In this document: positions 1 through 7,554 of the stretch, in pieces
How the letters are laid out: every line of letters begins with the position of its first letter
Position numbering within the stretch: the stretch's first letter is position 1
Origin: Longimicrobiales bacterium
GTDB lineage: Bacteria > Gemmatimonadota > Gemmatimonadetes > Longimicrobiales > Gaopeijiaceae
DNA: 13,554 nucleotides
Direction of reading: 5' to 3'
Assembly: GCA_022428035.1 (NCBI GenBank)
Contig: JAKMDG010000123.1
Location: 1 to 13,554, forward strand
Program-made: the position numbers and the translations under genes
Notes under the pieces: model-generated
Database searches by the model: none
Told to the model about the DNA's origin: nothing
The model's input: only the letters and a program-made list of their open reading frames with translations

Positions 1-1
1 C

Positions 2-340
2 CCCTGGATCATTCAGGGTCGACCAGCGGTGGCTTTGTTGACGGATGCAGGGACGGCGAGCGCGGGGGAAGCCGTCGTCGTGGCCTTTCGCGGCCATGAG
101 CGAGCGCGGTCGTTCGGTGCAGCAACCTGGGGTGTGTCGACGGGGAACGCGGCGTTCCCCCTCTCGGATGGGTCGGTGATTTTCCTCACGGTTGCGACGA
201 TGGTCGATCGCGACGGCATCGTGCACGGGGGCCAACTGACTCCCGACGTGGTCGTCGGCGGTGAACCGACGGGTGACCCTGCTACCGATCCGGCCCTGGC
301 GGCCGCGATCGCCTGGATCCATGAACGACCCTGCTCCTGA
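2..340 (+). CDS. S41-family (tail-specific) serine protease, C-terminal part only
   Basis: The reading frame is open from the first bases of the window, so the 5' part of the gene lies outside; about 112 residues are visible. The segment LLTDAGTASAGEAV matches the S41 peptidase core, with the nucleophilic serine expected in the TASAGE turn. It is followed by the family-typical region GxxTWGxSTGNxxFPLSDGS and then T-A-x-M-x-D-R-D-G. S41 enzymes cleave unfolded or tagged proteins, usually in the periplasm or at the membrane. The general base cannot be assigned because most of the protein is missing, and no obvious lysine follows the serine at the CtpA-like spacing, so an NSR-like Ser/His subtype is possible. 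The stop codon lies inside the start of the next gene (20-base overlap), which suggests co-transcription with the PP2C phosphatase. Confidence 0.82.
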   Translation, partial: PWIIQGRPAVALLTDAGTASAGEAVVVAFRGHERARSFGAATWGVSTGNAAFPLSDGSVIFLTVATMVDRDGIVHGGQLTPDVVVGGEPTGDPATDPALAAAIAWIHERPCS

Positions 341-1205
341 TCCCGGCTCATTCGACTCGAGCCGCAAGCCACGCGCTGACGAGATCGATGTTTATGGCCT
401 GACTCATGTCGGGGCCGTACGCACTGAGAACCAGGATCACTTCCTGCTGTGCGAGCTGCAGAAGCGCATCGAGGTCCATCTCACAAGCCTGCCCGAGTCG
501 GAATTGTCGGGGGTGGGGGATGACCGTATGGCGTTCATCGCCATGGTGGCGGACGGTGTGGGTGGAGGGCAGGCCGGTGAAGAAGCCAGCAGAAAGGCGA
601 TCGCGACGGTGGCCCGTTATGTCGCGGATAGCATCGGCGCCTACCACACCGCGGACTCGACAGACGGCGACGCCTTCGCCGGAGCGCTCCATGCCTCTGC
701 TCTACGAGTACACGCTCATCTCCTCGAGGCTGGTGAGGCCGACCCGAGTCGAGCCGGTATGGCGACCACCCTCACGCTCCTCGTGTACGTCTGGCCGGAG
801 ATCTTCATCGTGCAGGTCGGGGACAGCCGTCACTATGTCCTTCGGGACGACACGTTGCTTCAGGTCACGCGGGACCAGACCTATGGCCAGAGCATTGTTG
901 ATGCGGGCGTGATGAGTGAAGAGGAGGCCAAGCACCTTACGGTCGCCAACCTGCTGGCGAGCACGGTCGGTGGAGAACAGTCTGAACCGGTGGTGCAGAG
1001 GATTCCGAGCGGCTGGGGGCATGTTCACATGATCTGTACCGACGGGCTTACGCGTCACGTCTCTGACGAGCGTATCAGGGAACGCCTTTCCTCGATGACC
1101 TCTGCACGCCAGGCATGTGAGGATCTTCTTCAGGACGCGCTCGATGCCGGCGGGACAGACAACATCACGGTCATCGTAGGCCGGGCCGTGATGTCGGAGG
1201 ACTGA
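321..1205 (+). CDS. PP2C-family protein Ser/Thr phosphatase
   Basis: A 294-residue stand-alone PP2C (PPM) phosphatase that removes phosphate from Ser/Thr residues using two metal ions. All main motifs are visible: GAVRTENQDHF near residue 31 (metal ligand Asp39), VADGVGGG (Asp78-Gly79), GMATTLTLL, VGDSRHYVLR, ICTDGLTRHV (Asp241) and GGTDNITVIV (Asp280). No membrane segment or extra domain is seen, so it is probably cytosolic. ATG 321 was chosen because it gives a natural N-terminus of about 20 residues before the catalytic core; an in-frame GTG at 261 would extend into the S41 gene without adding conserved sequence. It overlaps the protease by 20 bases. A Hanks-type kinase, its likely functional opposite, starts about 0.75 kb downstream on the same strand with an inverted cyclophilin gene between them. 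Confidence 0.95.
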   Translation: MNDPAPDPGSFDSSRKPRADEIDVYGLTHVGAVRTENQDHFLLCELQKRIEVHLTSLPESELSGVGDDRMAFIAMVADGVGGGQAGEEASRKAIATVARYVADSIGAYHTADSTDGDAFAGALHASALRVHAHLLEAGEADPSRAGMATTLTLLVYVWPEIFIVQVGDSRHYVLRDDTLLQVTRDQTYGQSIVDAGVMSEEEAKHLTVANLLASTVGGEQSEPVVQRIPSGWGHVHMICTDGLTRHVSDERIRERLSSMTSARQACEDLLQDALDAGGTDNITVIVGRAVMSED

Positions 1206-1208
1206 TGC

Positions 1209-1248
1209 ACGAAGGGGCCGAACGCAGTGCGTCCGGCCCCCGTTTCGT
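1209..1248. terminator. Hairpin between convergent genes, likely bidirectional terminator
   Basis: GGGGCCG at 1214-1220 pairs perfectly with CGGCCCC at 1234-1240. Inside, ACGCA at 1222-1226 mirrors TGCGT at 1228-1232 after one A/C mismatch. Outside, ACGAA at 1209-1213 can pair with TTCGT at 1244-1248 across a three-base bulge. It lies just after the PP2C stop and before the stop of the inverted cyclophilin gene, where a terminator serving both strands is expected. There is no long T-run, so classic intrinsic termination is not certain. Confidence 0.6.
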
Positions 1249-1271
1249 CGTGGCGACAGAGCGCCGGGTGG

Positions 1272-1745
1272 CTACTCGTCTTCTGAGACCGTCACCTTCA
1301 CCATGACAACGGGCTCGCTCGGCTGATCCCCGAACCCGGTCTCGATCTTTCCGATTTTCTCGACTACATCGAGACCTCCAGTGACGTGCCCGAAGATCGC
1401 GTGTTTACCATCGAGCCACGGTGTGGCCGCGAGCGTGATGAAGAACTGCGATCCACCCGTGTTCGGGCCCGCGTTCGCCATCGAAAACATGCCTTTCTCG
1501 GTATGTGCCAGCCCCGGAGCGAACTCGTCGGGAATGGTATATCCCGGTCCACCACGGCCCGTACCGTCAGGGCATCCACCCTGGATCATGAAGCCGTCGA
1601 TGACCCGGTGGAAGATGAGGTCGTCGTAGTACCCCTTCTTCGCGAGGTCGATGAAGTTGCCCGCAGTCTTGGGGGCTTCGTCCATGTACATCTCGGCAGT
1701 GATCGTGCCGTGGTTCGTCTCGATCGTGACCGTGGGGTTGGCCAT
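1272..1745 (-). CDS. Cyclophilin-type peptidyl-prolyl cis-trans isomerase, small cytosolic form
   Basis: A 157-residue single-domain cyclophilin that speeds cis-trans isomerisation of Xaa-Pro bonds. Active-site residues are in place: FHRVIDGFMIQGG (Arg47, Phe52, Gln55), GGSQFFIT (Gln100, Phe102), and WLDGKHAIFG (Trp110, His115), which closes the proline pocket. Length equals the short bacterial PpiB-like class, with no signal peptide or membrane anchor, so it should be cytosolic. ATG at 1745 (read leftwards) is chosen because GGAG lies six bases upstream and because the N-terminus MANPTVTIETNHG is typical; the longer open frame to 1934 is not conserved-looking. It faces the PP2C gene (convergent) and is divergent from the kinase gene. 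Confidence 0.95.
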   Translation of the reverse strand: MANPTVTIETNHGTITAEMYMDEAPKTAGNFIDLAKKGYYDDLIFHRVIDGFMIQGGCPDGTGRGGPGYTIPDEFAPGLAHTEKGMFSMANAGPNTGGSQFFITLAATPWLDGKHAIFGHVTGGLDVVEKIGKIETGFGDQPSEPVVMVKVTVSEDE

Positions 1746-1750
1746 ACGTT

Positions 1751-1754
1751 CTCC
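1751..1754 (-). promoter_or_regulatory. Ribosome binding site of the cyclophilin gene
   Basis: The minus strand reads GGAG, then five bases (AACGT preceded by the A-rich side), then ATG. This good Shine-Dalgarno match sets the start at 1745 rather than at upstream in-frame codons. Confidence 0.65.
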
Positions 1755-1805
1755 AGGGGTGTGAGCGTCTCGCGCTGTGGTCGGACTCGGGGCGCGCTGT
1801 TCGGG

Positions 1806-1856
1806 AAAAAAACTCACGCGCCACGCCTCGGATGGCCACCCTCTCGGGAGCGTGAG
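1806..1856 (-). terminator. Terminator-like inverted repeat plus T7 in the divergent intergenic region
   Basis: Read on the minus strand, CTCACGC (1856-1850) and GCGTGAG (1819-1813) form a perfect seven-base inverted repeat, followed at once by seven T (1812-1806). The 30-base loop can itself fold, e.g. CCTCTC (1840-1845) with GAGAGG (1854-1859) as a competing stem. It sits about 60 bases before the cyclophilin start codon, where there is no upstream minus-strand gene to end. It could attenuate the cyclophilin transcript or stop antisense transcripts leaving the kinase gene. The long loop makes an efficient terminator doubtful. Confidence 0.3.
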
Positions 1857-1960
1857 AGGCGGCAATACGAGGAGATGTGCGGGGTTGCGCCCCCACCGGG
1901 CCTCGCGGACTTTCCGCTCGCCTCCCTGATGCATCCCCGAGAAAGCCGCAGCCCAAGCCG

Positions 1961-3844
1961 ATGCCGTCGCCCGAATCGAAGCTCATCGAGGGGTTGGCTG
2001 ATCGATATCGAATCGGCCGATCGGTTGGGGAGGGAGGGATGGCGACGGTCTATGAGGCCGAAGACCTCCGGCATCATCGCACGGTCGCGATCAAGGTTCT
2101 ACGGCCTGAACTCGGCGCTGTCATCGGGCCGGAGCGTTTCCTCAAGGAGATCGAGGTCACGGCGAACCTGCACCACCCCCATATCCTCGGTCTGATCGAC
2201 TCGGGCGCCATCGAGGGCCAGCTCTTCTACGTGATGCCCTTCATGGAAGGGGAGTCGCTGCGGGCTCGACTCGATCGTGAACGACAGCTGCCCGTAGGTG
2301 ACGCGGTTCGCATCGCCGCGGAGGTGGCGGCAGCGTTGGATTACGCCCACAGACAAGGTGTAGTGCATCGGGACATCAAGCCCGAGAACATCCTGCTACA
2401 CGACAACCACGCGATGGTCGCCGACTTCGGCATCGCGCTCGCCGTTTCGGAGGCGGCCGGACAGCGGCTCACCTCGACAGGGTTGTCGCTGGGAACGCCG
2501 CACTACATGAGCCCGGAGCAAGCCGCGGGTGACGGTGTGGTCGACGGGCGGACCGACACCTACTCGCTCGGTTGTGCCGTCTACGAGATGCTGACCGGAG
2601 AGCCTCCGTTCATCGGCCGGACAGCGCACTCGGTCCTGACGGCCGTCATGACCACGGAGCCTGCACCGGTCCGCAACACACGTCCGACCGTTCCGGAATA
2701 CCTGGATGCAGCGGTGGCGACCGCGCTCGAGAAGCTGCCCGCCGACCGGTTCCAGAGTGCAGGAGAGTTCGCAGAAGCGCTGGTCGGCCCCACCGCTCGC
2801 ACGTCGCAGCGTATCGCCTCCTCACTACGCACGACCTCGACGCGGGCGGGTGGCCTGCGCCTCGCGGCGATGGGTGTCAGCGCGCTCGTGGCAGGCGTCT
2901 TGATCGGGGGGTTGATCGGTGGCTCAGGAGACACCGAGCCAGATGACGCGGTCCGACACTTCGACCTCCTGCTCCCCGGTGAGACTCCGGTAGCGTTGAC
3001 CGGGCCAGGTCCACTTGGCTTCTGGCAGCCGGCCGTGGCGCTGGATCCCGACGGGGACCAGCTGGTCTACGTCGCGCCCTCGGGTGCCACGACCGCGCTG
3101 GCTATCCGCCCACTGGATCGGGACACGGCGAGTGTGCTTCCGGGCACTGAGGGTGCCTACCATCCGTTCTTTTCACCGGACGGCGATTGGATCGGCTTCT
3201 TCGTGGGCAACGAGCTCCGGAAGATCCCGGTGGCGGGAGGGAGCCCAGTCACGCTCACGACCGTCGATCGGCCCAGCGGGGCGGCATGGCCGGAGCCCGA
3301 CGAGATCATGCTCTTCCAGCAGGATGGCTTCGAGATGCGTCGCATTCCTGCCGCTGGAGGCGAGGGAGAAAGCTTTGTGCTCCCCGCACAGTTCGCGTCT
3401 CCCGACGTATTGCCTGGCGGGAAAGCCGTTCTCGGACACATGGGATCCGGTCAGTTCGGTGTGCTTACCCTCGCCGACACGATCCTGCGGGCGGTGACTC
3501 GCCGTGGAGTCATCCCTCTGGACTCGGTCCGACTCGGGGATCTCCTGATCGGGGCGAGCCCGAAGTTCGTCACCAGTGGTCACGTCGTCTTCGGCGGTGA
3601 GGACGGCCAGTTGATGGCGCTGCCGTTTGACGGGGAGGCGCTGGAGACACGCGGCGGACCCGTCCCGATGGTGAGCGGTCTTCGCATCGAAGAGGGCTTC
3701 GGGTTCGCCCAGTACGACATCGGTCCGGACGGTACGCTGGTCTACATCCCCGGGCGGAGTCAGCTCTTCGGTCACATCGCATTCGTCGGCCGGGATGGGT
3801 GCTCGATACGCTCCCGCTGCCACGCGGCCAGTATACCCAGCTGA
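1961..3844 (+). CDS. Receptor-type Ser/Thr protein kinase (Hanks/PASTA-less Pkn type) with TolB-like propeller; 5' part of a frameshifted gene
   Basis: The N-terminal kinase domain (about residues 14-280) is complete: glycine loop GEGGMATVY (23-31), VAIK with Lys45, catalytic HRDIKPEN (Asp138, Lys140, Asn143), DFG (155-157) and GTPHYMSPEQ (178-187). After a linker comes one membrane helix at about residues 298-320 (AAMGVSALVAGVLIGGLI). Beyond it lies an extracytoplasmic beta-propeller of PD40/TolB type (e.g. FFSPDGDWIGFFV, then IPVAGGSP and IPAAGGEG repeats), presumably the sensor. ATG 1961 fits the usual short N-terminus before LADRY; GTG 1877 is an alternative with a purine-rich upstream stretch but gives an unlike-family extension. 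After FVGRDG (near 3796) the frame turns into a nonsense tail of about 16 residues and stops at 3844, while the propeller goes on in another frame from 3799. The full protein would be about 892 residues. Confidence 0.9.
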   Translation: MPSPESKLIEGLADRYRIGRSVGEGGMATVYEAEDLRHHRTVAIKVLRPELGAVIGPERFLKEIEVTANLHHPHILGLIDSGAIEGQLFYVMPFMEGESLRARLDRERQLPVGDAVRIAAEVAAALDYAHRQGVVHRDIKPENILLHDNHAMVADFGIALAVSEAAGQRLTSTGLSLGTPHYMSPEQAAGDGVVDGRTDTYSLGCAVYEMLTGEPPFIGRTAHSVLTAVMTTEPAPVRNTRPTVPEYLDAAVATALEKLPADRFQSAGEFAEALVGPTARTSQRIASSLRTTSTRAGGLRLAAMGVSALVAGVLIGGLIGGSGDTEPDDAVRHFDLLLPGETPVALTGPGPLGFWQPAVALDPDGDQLVYVAPSGATTALAIRPLDRDTASVLPGTEGAYHPFFSPDGDWIGFFVGNELRKIPVAGGSPVTLTTVDRPSGAAWPEPDEIMLFQQDGFEMRRIPAAGGEGESFVLPAQFASPDVLPGGKAVLGHMGSGQFGVLTLADTILRAVTRRGVIPLDSVRLGDLLIGASPKFVTSGHVVFGGEDGQLMALPFDGEALETRGGPVPMVSGLRIEEGFGFAQYDIGPDGTLVYIPGRSQLFGHIAFVGRDGCSIRSRCHAASIPS

Positions 3845-4638
3845 GAATGTCACCAGACGGTCGACGCCTCGCCGTGCAGCAGAGAATGCCCGTCGGAGGA
3901 TGGCAGATTGTCATGCTCGACCTGGAGACGGGGGTCACGCAGCGCCTGCCGTTCGAGGGCGATGTCAAGGTCTTCCCTGCGGCGTGGGGCGCGGGCGGGC
4001 AAGAGATGCTGGTGGGCATCTTTCATCCTGCGGCCAACCGATTCCTGGAAGCTCGTCTGTATCGTTTCGCCACGGCCTCGTGGGAGACGGTGACCGGTCC
4101 CATGGGTTCGTACATGGTCACGTCTCCCGACGGGCAGGACGTGGCCTATTCAGACTTCCGCACCGGGGAACTGTTCTATCGTTCTCTTCGCGATTCGGAC
4201 ACGCACACTCCGATTCCCGGCCAGGGCTTTGCCGCCAGCTACTCTCCCGATGGCCAGTGGCTCGCATGGGGTGGCACCAACGGCGGTGTGCTGGTGTCCC
4301 CGATGCCGCCCACCGGTGCGACGTACACCGTCACGGACCGGGGCCAGCAGCCACTCTGGACCGCTGACGGCAGTCGTCTGCTGTATCGCGACGGCCGCCG
4401 TTTCTACGAAGCGACCGTCGACGGTCGCGGTGGGCCTGCCGCGTTCCAGTCGGGCCGTCCGCGTCTCATCGCCGAAGGCTCCTTCCTGCGAACTCTCGGG
4501 TGGACTCACACGATCGGTCGGGACGGGCGTCTCGCGGCACTCATCTCGGCCCCCGGAGACGCCACGCGTGAACTCGGCGTCATCACCGGATTCGATCACG
4601 ACCTGAGGCGGCGGGCGCCGTCGCAGCGCGACCCTTAG
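3799..4638 (+). CDS. C-terminal propeller half of the kinase, out of frame with its 5' part
   Basis: This frame begins VLDTLPLPRGQY and then LRMSPDGRRLAV, exactly what should follow the FVGRDG that ends the recognisable part of the upstream frame. It carries further PD40/WD40-like blades (e.g. SPDGQDVAYSDF, YSPDGQWLAWGG, LWTADGSRLLY). It has no signal peptide, no membrane helix and no good ribosome binding site; its first in-frame ATG is at 3847 inside a blade. I therefore read it as the 3' part of the kinase gene, not a separate gene. One extra G in the run at 3797-3799 would restore one open frame from 1961 to 4638. Either the base is missing from the assembly or the gene is truly broken. 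Confidence 0.8.
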   Translation: MLDTLPLPRGQYTQLRMSPDGRRLAVQQRMPVGGWQIVMLDLETGVTQRLPFEGDVKVFPAAWGAGGQEMLVGIFHPAANRFLEARLYRFATASWETVTGPMGSYMVTSPDGQDVAYSDFRTGELFYRSLRDSDTHTPIPGQGFAASYSPDGQWLAWGGTNGGVLVSPMPPTGATYTVTDRGQQPLWTADGSRLLYRDGRRFYEATVDGRGGPAAFQSGRPRLIAEGSFLRTLGWTHTIGRDGRLAALISAPGDATRELGVITGFDHDLRRRAPSQRDP

Positions 4639-4648
4639 CTTGGCACAC

Positions 4649-6595
4649 ATGAATCAGACCAGATCAGTTTTCGCATTAATTGCCCTGGCCGCAGCCGCAT
4701 GCACGCCGGCCCTTCAGCTCACCCCCAGCGATGCCGACGTCGTGCTGTCCATGCAGACGCTGGACGCACCGGACCCTGGTCAGCCCGGGTCGTACGGCGT
4801 ACTCACGCTCTTCTACGGATCCGGAACGGACAAGAATCGGCCGGAATACCGGGACTCCGTGACGATCACGACGTCGACGGTGGACGTATCGAAGATGGTC
4901 GCCCTGGGGAACTCGGCGAAGGAACGCAACGAATACTGGGGCTTCACGCCTGAAGAGATGCCGCTCAACGCGCGTGTCTGGTATCCGGACGGTGACGGCC
5001 CCTTCCCGCTGGTTCTGGTCGTGCACGGGAACCACAACATGCGCGACTTCTCGGACCCGGGTTACGACTATCTCGGTGAATTGATGGCGAGCCGCGGATA
5101 CATTCTCGCCAGCGTCGACGAAAACTTCATCAACGGCGGGATCCGCGGAGAAAACGATGCGCGCGGCTGGTTCCTGCTCCGCCATGCGAAGCTTTTCGAG
5201 GAGTTCAACGGCGAGAGCGGTAACCCGTTCGAGGGGAAGGTCGACATGGACAACATCGTCCTGATCGGTCACTCCCGAGGTGGCGAAGCGGTCGCCAATG
5301 CGGCTGCCTTCAACCGCCTGTCGCACTATCCCGACGACGCATCCCTGGTCTTTGATTTCGATCTCTCAATCAAGGGGATCATCTCGATCGCGCCGGTGGA
5401 CGGACAGTACCTCCCGACGGGCCGAAAGGTTGTCGTCGAGGACGTCAGCTACCTCACGTTCCACGGATCGCACGATGGTGACGTGACGAGCTTCCACGGG
5501 CTGCGCATCTACGATCGCCTTCAGTTCACTGATCCGGACGCGTTCAACTTCAAGTCGGCGGTGTACGTCTACCGGGCCAACCACGGTCAGTGGAACTCTG
5601 TCTGGGGTTCGTTCGACGGCGGTCCTCGATCGGCTCGGTCCCTCGACCTGCGGGGTCTGATTCCAGAGGAGGATCAGCGGCGGTTCGGGGAGGTCTACGT
5701 CTCGGCATTCCTCGACGTCGTGACGAAGGGAGACAAGCGGTATCTCCCGATCTTTCGTGACCATCGCGTGATTGGTCAGTGGCTTCCCGAGACCATGTAT
5801 ATCACGCGTTTCGAGACGAGCGGTTTCCGGCCCCTCGCCACGTTCGAGGAGGACATCGACGTCACGTCCGGAACCGAGGCCGGGGTTGTTCTTCGCGGCG
5901 ACTCGCTCTCGACGTGGAAGGAGGAGATGCTGCAGCTCCGCTCGAGCAACCGATCGAATACGTCTGCCTCTCAGGAGAACCAGGCGGTCACGATCGCGTG
6001 GAATAATCGGATTGCAGGGGCTGACACGGCCCGGCATGGGCCGGCCGCGCGGTACCAGGTCGAACTGCCGACCTATCTCGCCTCGAATTGGGCTCTGTCG
6101 TCGAGCACGACGCTCGACTTCATGCTCGGACCGACGCCGCGCGTCCCTGGTCCGCGCAAGGAACCCGCCTCAGCCGACGAAGAAGCGGAATCGAATGAAG
6201 ACGAGCCCCAACGTCCGTCGGGCGAAGACGAAGAGCAGGAAGATCCTCCGATCGATTTGAGTATCGAGGTCACCGATGTATCGGGGAATTCAGCGCGGGT
6301 GACGCTGAGCGATTACGGAGCGATTCGTCGACCGCTCGATACCTACGTGCTGCGACGAGCCGACATCGAAGCGCAGCGATTTCAAACGCACTGGGAACTC
6401 GTGCTCCAAACGTTCTCCGTTCCCCTCGGTGATTTCACCACGGACAATCCGGCTGTTGATCTGCGACGCCTGACCTCGGTCGCCTTCGTCTTCGATCAGG
6501 TGCATGGCGGGGAAGTGTCGATCGATCAGATCGGGTTCAGCACACTCGATCCGGCGTTTCTCGGTGCCCGGGCCGATGGACCGTCCGGTTCCTGA
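4649..6595 (+). CDS. Exported alpha/beta hydrolase with C-terminal jelly-roll-like domain
   Basis: A 648-residue exported enzyme. The N-terminus MNQTRSVFALIALAAAACTP is a signal peptide with a possible lipobox ending at Cys18 (Ala at -3 makes lipid attachment less sure). The alpha/beta hydrolase core has an oxyanion-type VVHGNHN, nucleophile elbow GHSRGGEA (Ser209), probable acid in GSHDGD (Asp276 or Asp278) and probable His312 in ANHGQW. It resembles the chlorophyllase/PETase-like hydrolase set; the substrate is unknown. An acidic linker (about residues 505-535, Glu/Asp-rich) leads to a C-terminal domain ending VAFVFDQVHGGEVSIDQIGF, typical of CBM/CIA30-like jelly rolls. The start ATG lies 10 bases after the kinase stop with no clear Shine-Dalgarno; TTG 4640 would add three residues. 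Close spacing suggests an operon with the kinase and the sulfotransferase. Confidence 0.82.
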   Translation: MNQTRSVFALIALAAAACTPALQLTPSDADVVLSMQTLDAPDPGQPGSYGVLTLFYGSGTDKNRPEYRDSVTITTSTVDVSKMVALGNSAKERNEYWGFTPEEMPLNARVWYPDGDGPFPLVLVVHGNHNMRDFSDPGYDYLGELMASRGYILASVDENFINGGIRGENDARGWFLLRHAKLFEEFNGESGNPFEGKVDMDNIVLIGHSRGGEAVANAAAFNRLSHYPDDASLVFDFDLSIKGIISIAPVDGQYLPTGRKVVVEDVSYLTFHGSHDGDVTSFHGLRIYDRLQFTDPDAFNFKSAVYVYRANHGQWNSVWGSFDGGPRSARSLDLRGLIPEEDQRRFGEVYVSAFLDVVTKGDKRYLPIFRDHRVIGQWLPETMYITRFETSGFRPLATFEEDIDVTSGTEAGVVLRGDSLSTWKEEMLQLRSSNRSNTSASQENQAVTIAWNNRIAGADTARHGPAARYQVELPTYLASNWALSSSTTLDFMLGPTPRVPGPRKEPASADEEAESNEDEPQRPSGEDEEQEDPPIDLSIEVTDVSGNSARVTLSDYGAIRRPLDTYVLRRADIEAQRFQTHWELVLQTFSVPLGDFTTDNPAVDLRRLTSVAFVFDQVHGGEVSIDQIGFSTLDPAFLGARADGPSGS

Positions 6596-7511
6596 AGAGA
6601 GAAGAGCGTTGAACGAGGCGATCAACTGGCCGACCAAGACCAGAGAGCTGCACAGTCATCACTTCGATTCGACGATCTGGAACGACTTCCAGTTCCGTGA
6701 CGACGATATCGTGATCGCAACGTATGCGAAGTCCGGTACCACGTGGATGCAACAGATTATCGCGCAGCTGCTCTTTTCCGGGGACCCTGACCTCGAGGTG
6801 GCCGGGATGTCGCCCTGGATGGATCTGCGTGTCCCGCCGAAGGAGGTGAAGCTGACCGATGTGGAGGCTCAGACCCACAGGCGTTTCGTGAAAACTCACC
6901 TTCCGGTCGATGCCCTCGTCTACTCACCGAAGGCGAAATACGTGTACATCGGTCGAGACGGTCGGGACATTGTCTGGAGTCTCTACAACCACCACCGCAA
7001 CGCCAATGCGCTCTGGTACGAGGCCCTGAACGATACCCCCGGGCGAGTCGGTCCCCCGATCGATCCGCCACCAGAGGACATCCTGGAGTATTGGACCCGC
7101 TGGTTCGAGGAAGACGGCTTCCCCTTCTGGTCGTTCTGGGAAAACGTGCGCAGCTGGTGGGAGATCCGTGACCTCCCGAACCTGCTTTTCGTGCATTTCG
7201 CTGAACTCAAGCGGGACCTTCCTGGGCAGATACGGCGCATCTCCGACTTTCTGGATATCCCTGTGGACGAGTCCCGCTGGTCCGGGATCGTGGAGCACTG
7301 CTCCTTCGACTGGATGAAGCTCAACGCGCACAAGAGTGTGCCGTTAGGTGGCGCCTTCTGGGACGCGGGGCCCGAGGTCTTCATACATCGGGGCGTCGAT
7401 GGCCGTTGGCACGATCGACTCAGCGAGGCGCAATCCAGCGATTACGAGAAGAGGGCTGTCGCAGAGCTTGGCGAGGCGTGTGCCCGCTGGCTGGCGGCAG
7501 GGGGCGCCTGA
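6576..7511 (+). CDS. PAPS-dependent sulfotransferase (Sulfotransfer_1 family)
   Basis: A 311-residue cytosolic-type sulfotransferase that moves the sulfuryl group of PAPS to a hydroxyl or amine. Visible motifs: 5'-phosphosulfate loop YAKSGTTW (Lys52-Trp57), catalytic-type KTHLP (His108), 3'-phosphate site YIGRDGRDIVWS (Arg127, Ser135), and the C-terminal HRGVDGRW (271-278), which matches the RKGxxGxW signature with His for Lys/Arg context shifted. The acceptor cannot be told from sequence. Two starts compete: ATG 6576 overlaps the hydrolase gene by 20 bases and has no Shine-Dalgarno; TTG 6609 lies 13 bases past the hydrolase stop behind a purine-rich stretch (GAAGAGAGAAGAG) and begins just before the family-typical NWPTKTRELH. 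Either way it belongs to the kinase-hydrolase unit. Confidence 0.92.
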   Translation: MDRPVPEERRALNEAINWPTKTRELHSHHFDSTIWNDFQFRDDDIVIATYAKSGTTWMQQIIAQLLFSGDPDLEVAGMSPWMDLRVPPKEVKLTDVEAQTHRRFVKTHLPVDALVYSPKAKYVYIGRDGRDIVWSLYNHHRNANALWYEALNDTPGRVGPPIDPPPEDILEYWTRWFEEDGFPFWSFWENVRSWWEIRDLPNLLFVHFAELKRDLPGQIRRISDFLDIPVDESRWSGIVEHCSFDWMKLNAHKSVPLGGAFWDAGPEVFIHRGVDGRWHDRLSEAQSSDYEKRAVAELGEACARWLAAGGA

Positions 7512-7554
7512 GGGCTCTGACTGTGACGGGTGCTGGCGTATGTAGCGGCCCGAT

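Noticed and set aside
1386..2195. A 269-codon open frame on the plus strand
   Set aside because: It runs antisense through the cyclophilin gene and then out of frame through the kinase glycine loop; Arg/Ser-rich shadow sequence.
3790..3805. Programmed -1 ribosomal frameshifting as the explanation of the split kinase
   Set aside because: The site reads GAT GGG TGC; slipping back one base would place a Gly tRNA on TGG, a poor match, and there is no X-XXY-YYZ heptamer. A missing base is simpler.
4150..4650. A 166-codon open frame on the minus strand
   Set aside because: It is antisense to the propeller sequence 3799-4638 with clear SPDG blades.
7512..7554. Terminator between the convergent sulfotransferase and unknown membrane-protein genes
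   Set aside because: The 43 bases show no convincing stem or T-run on either strand.
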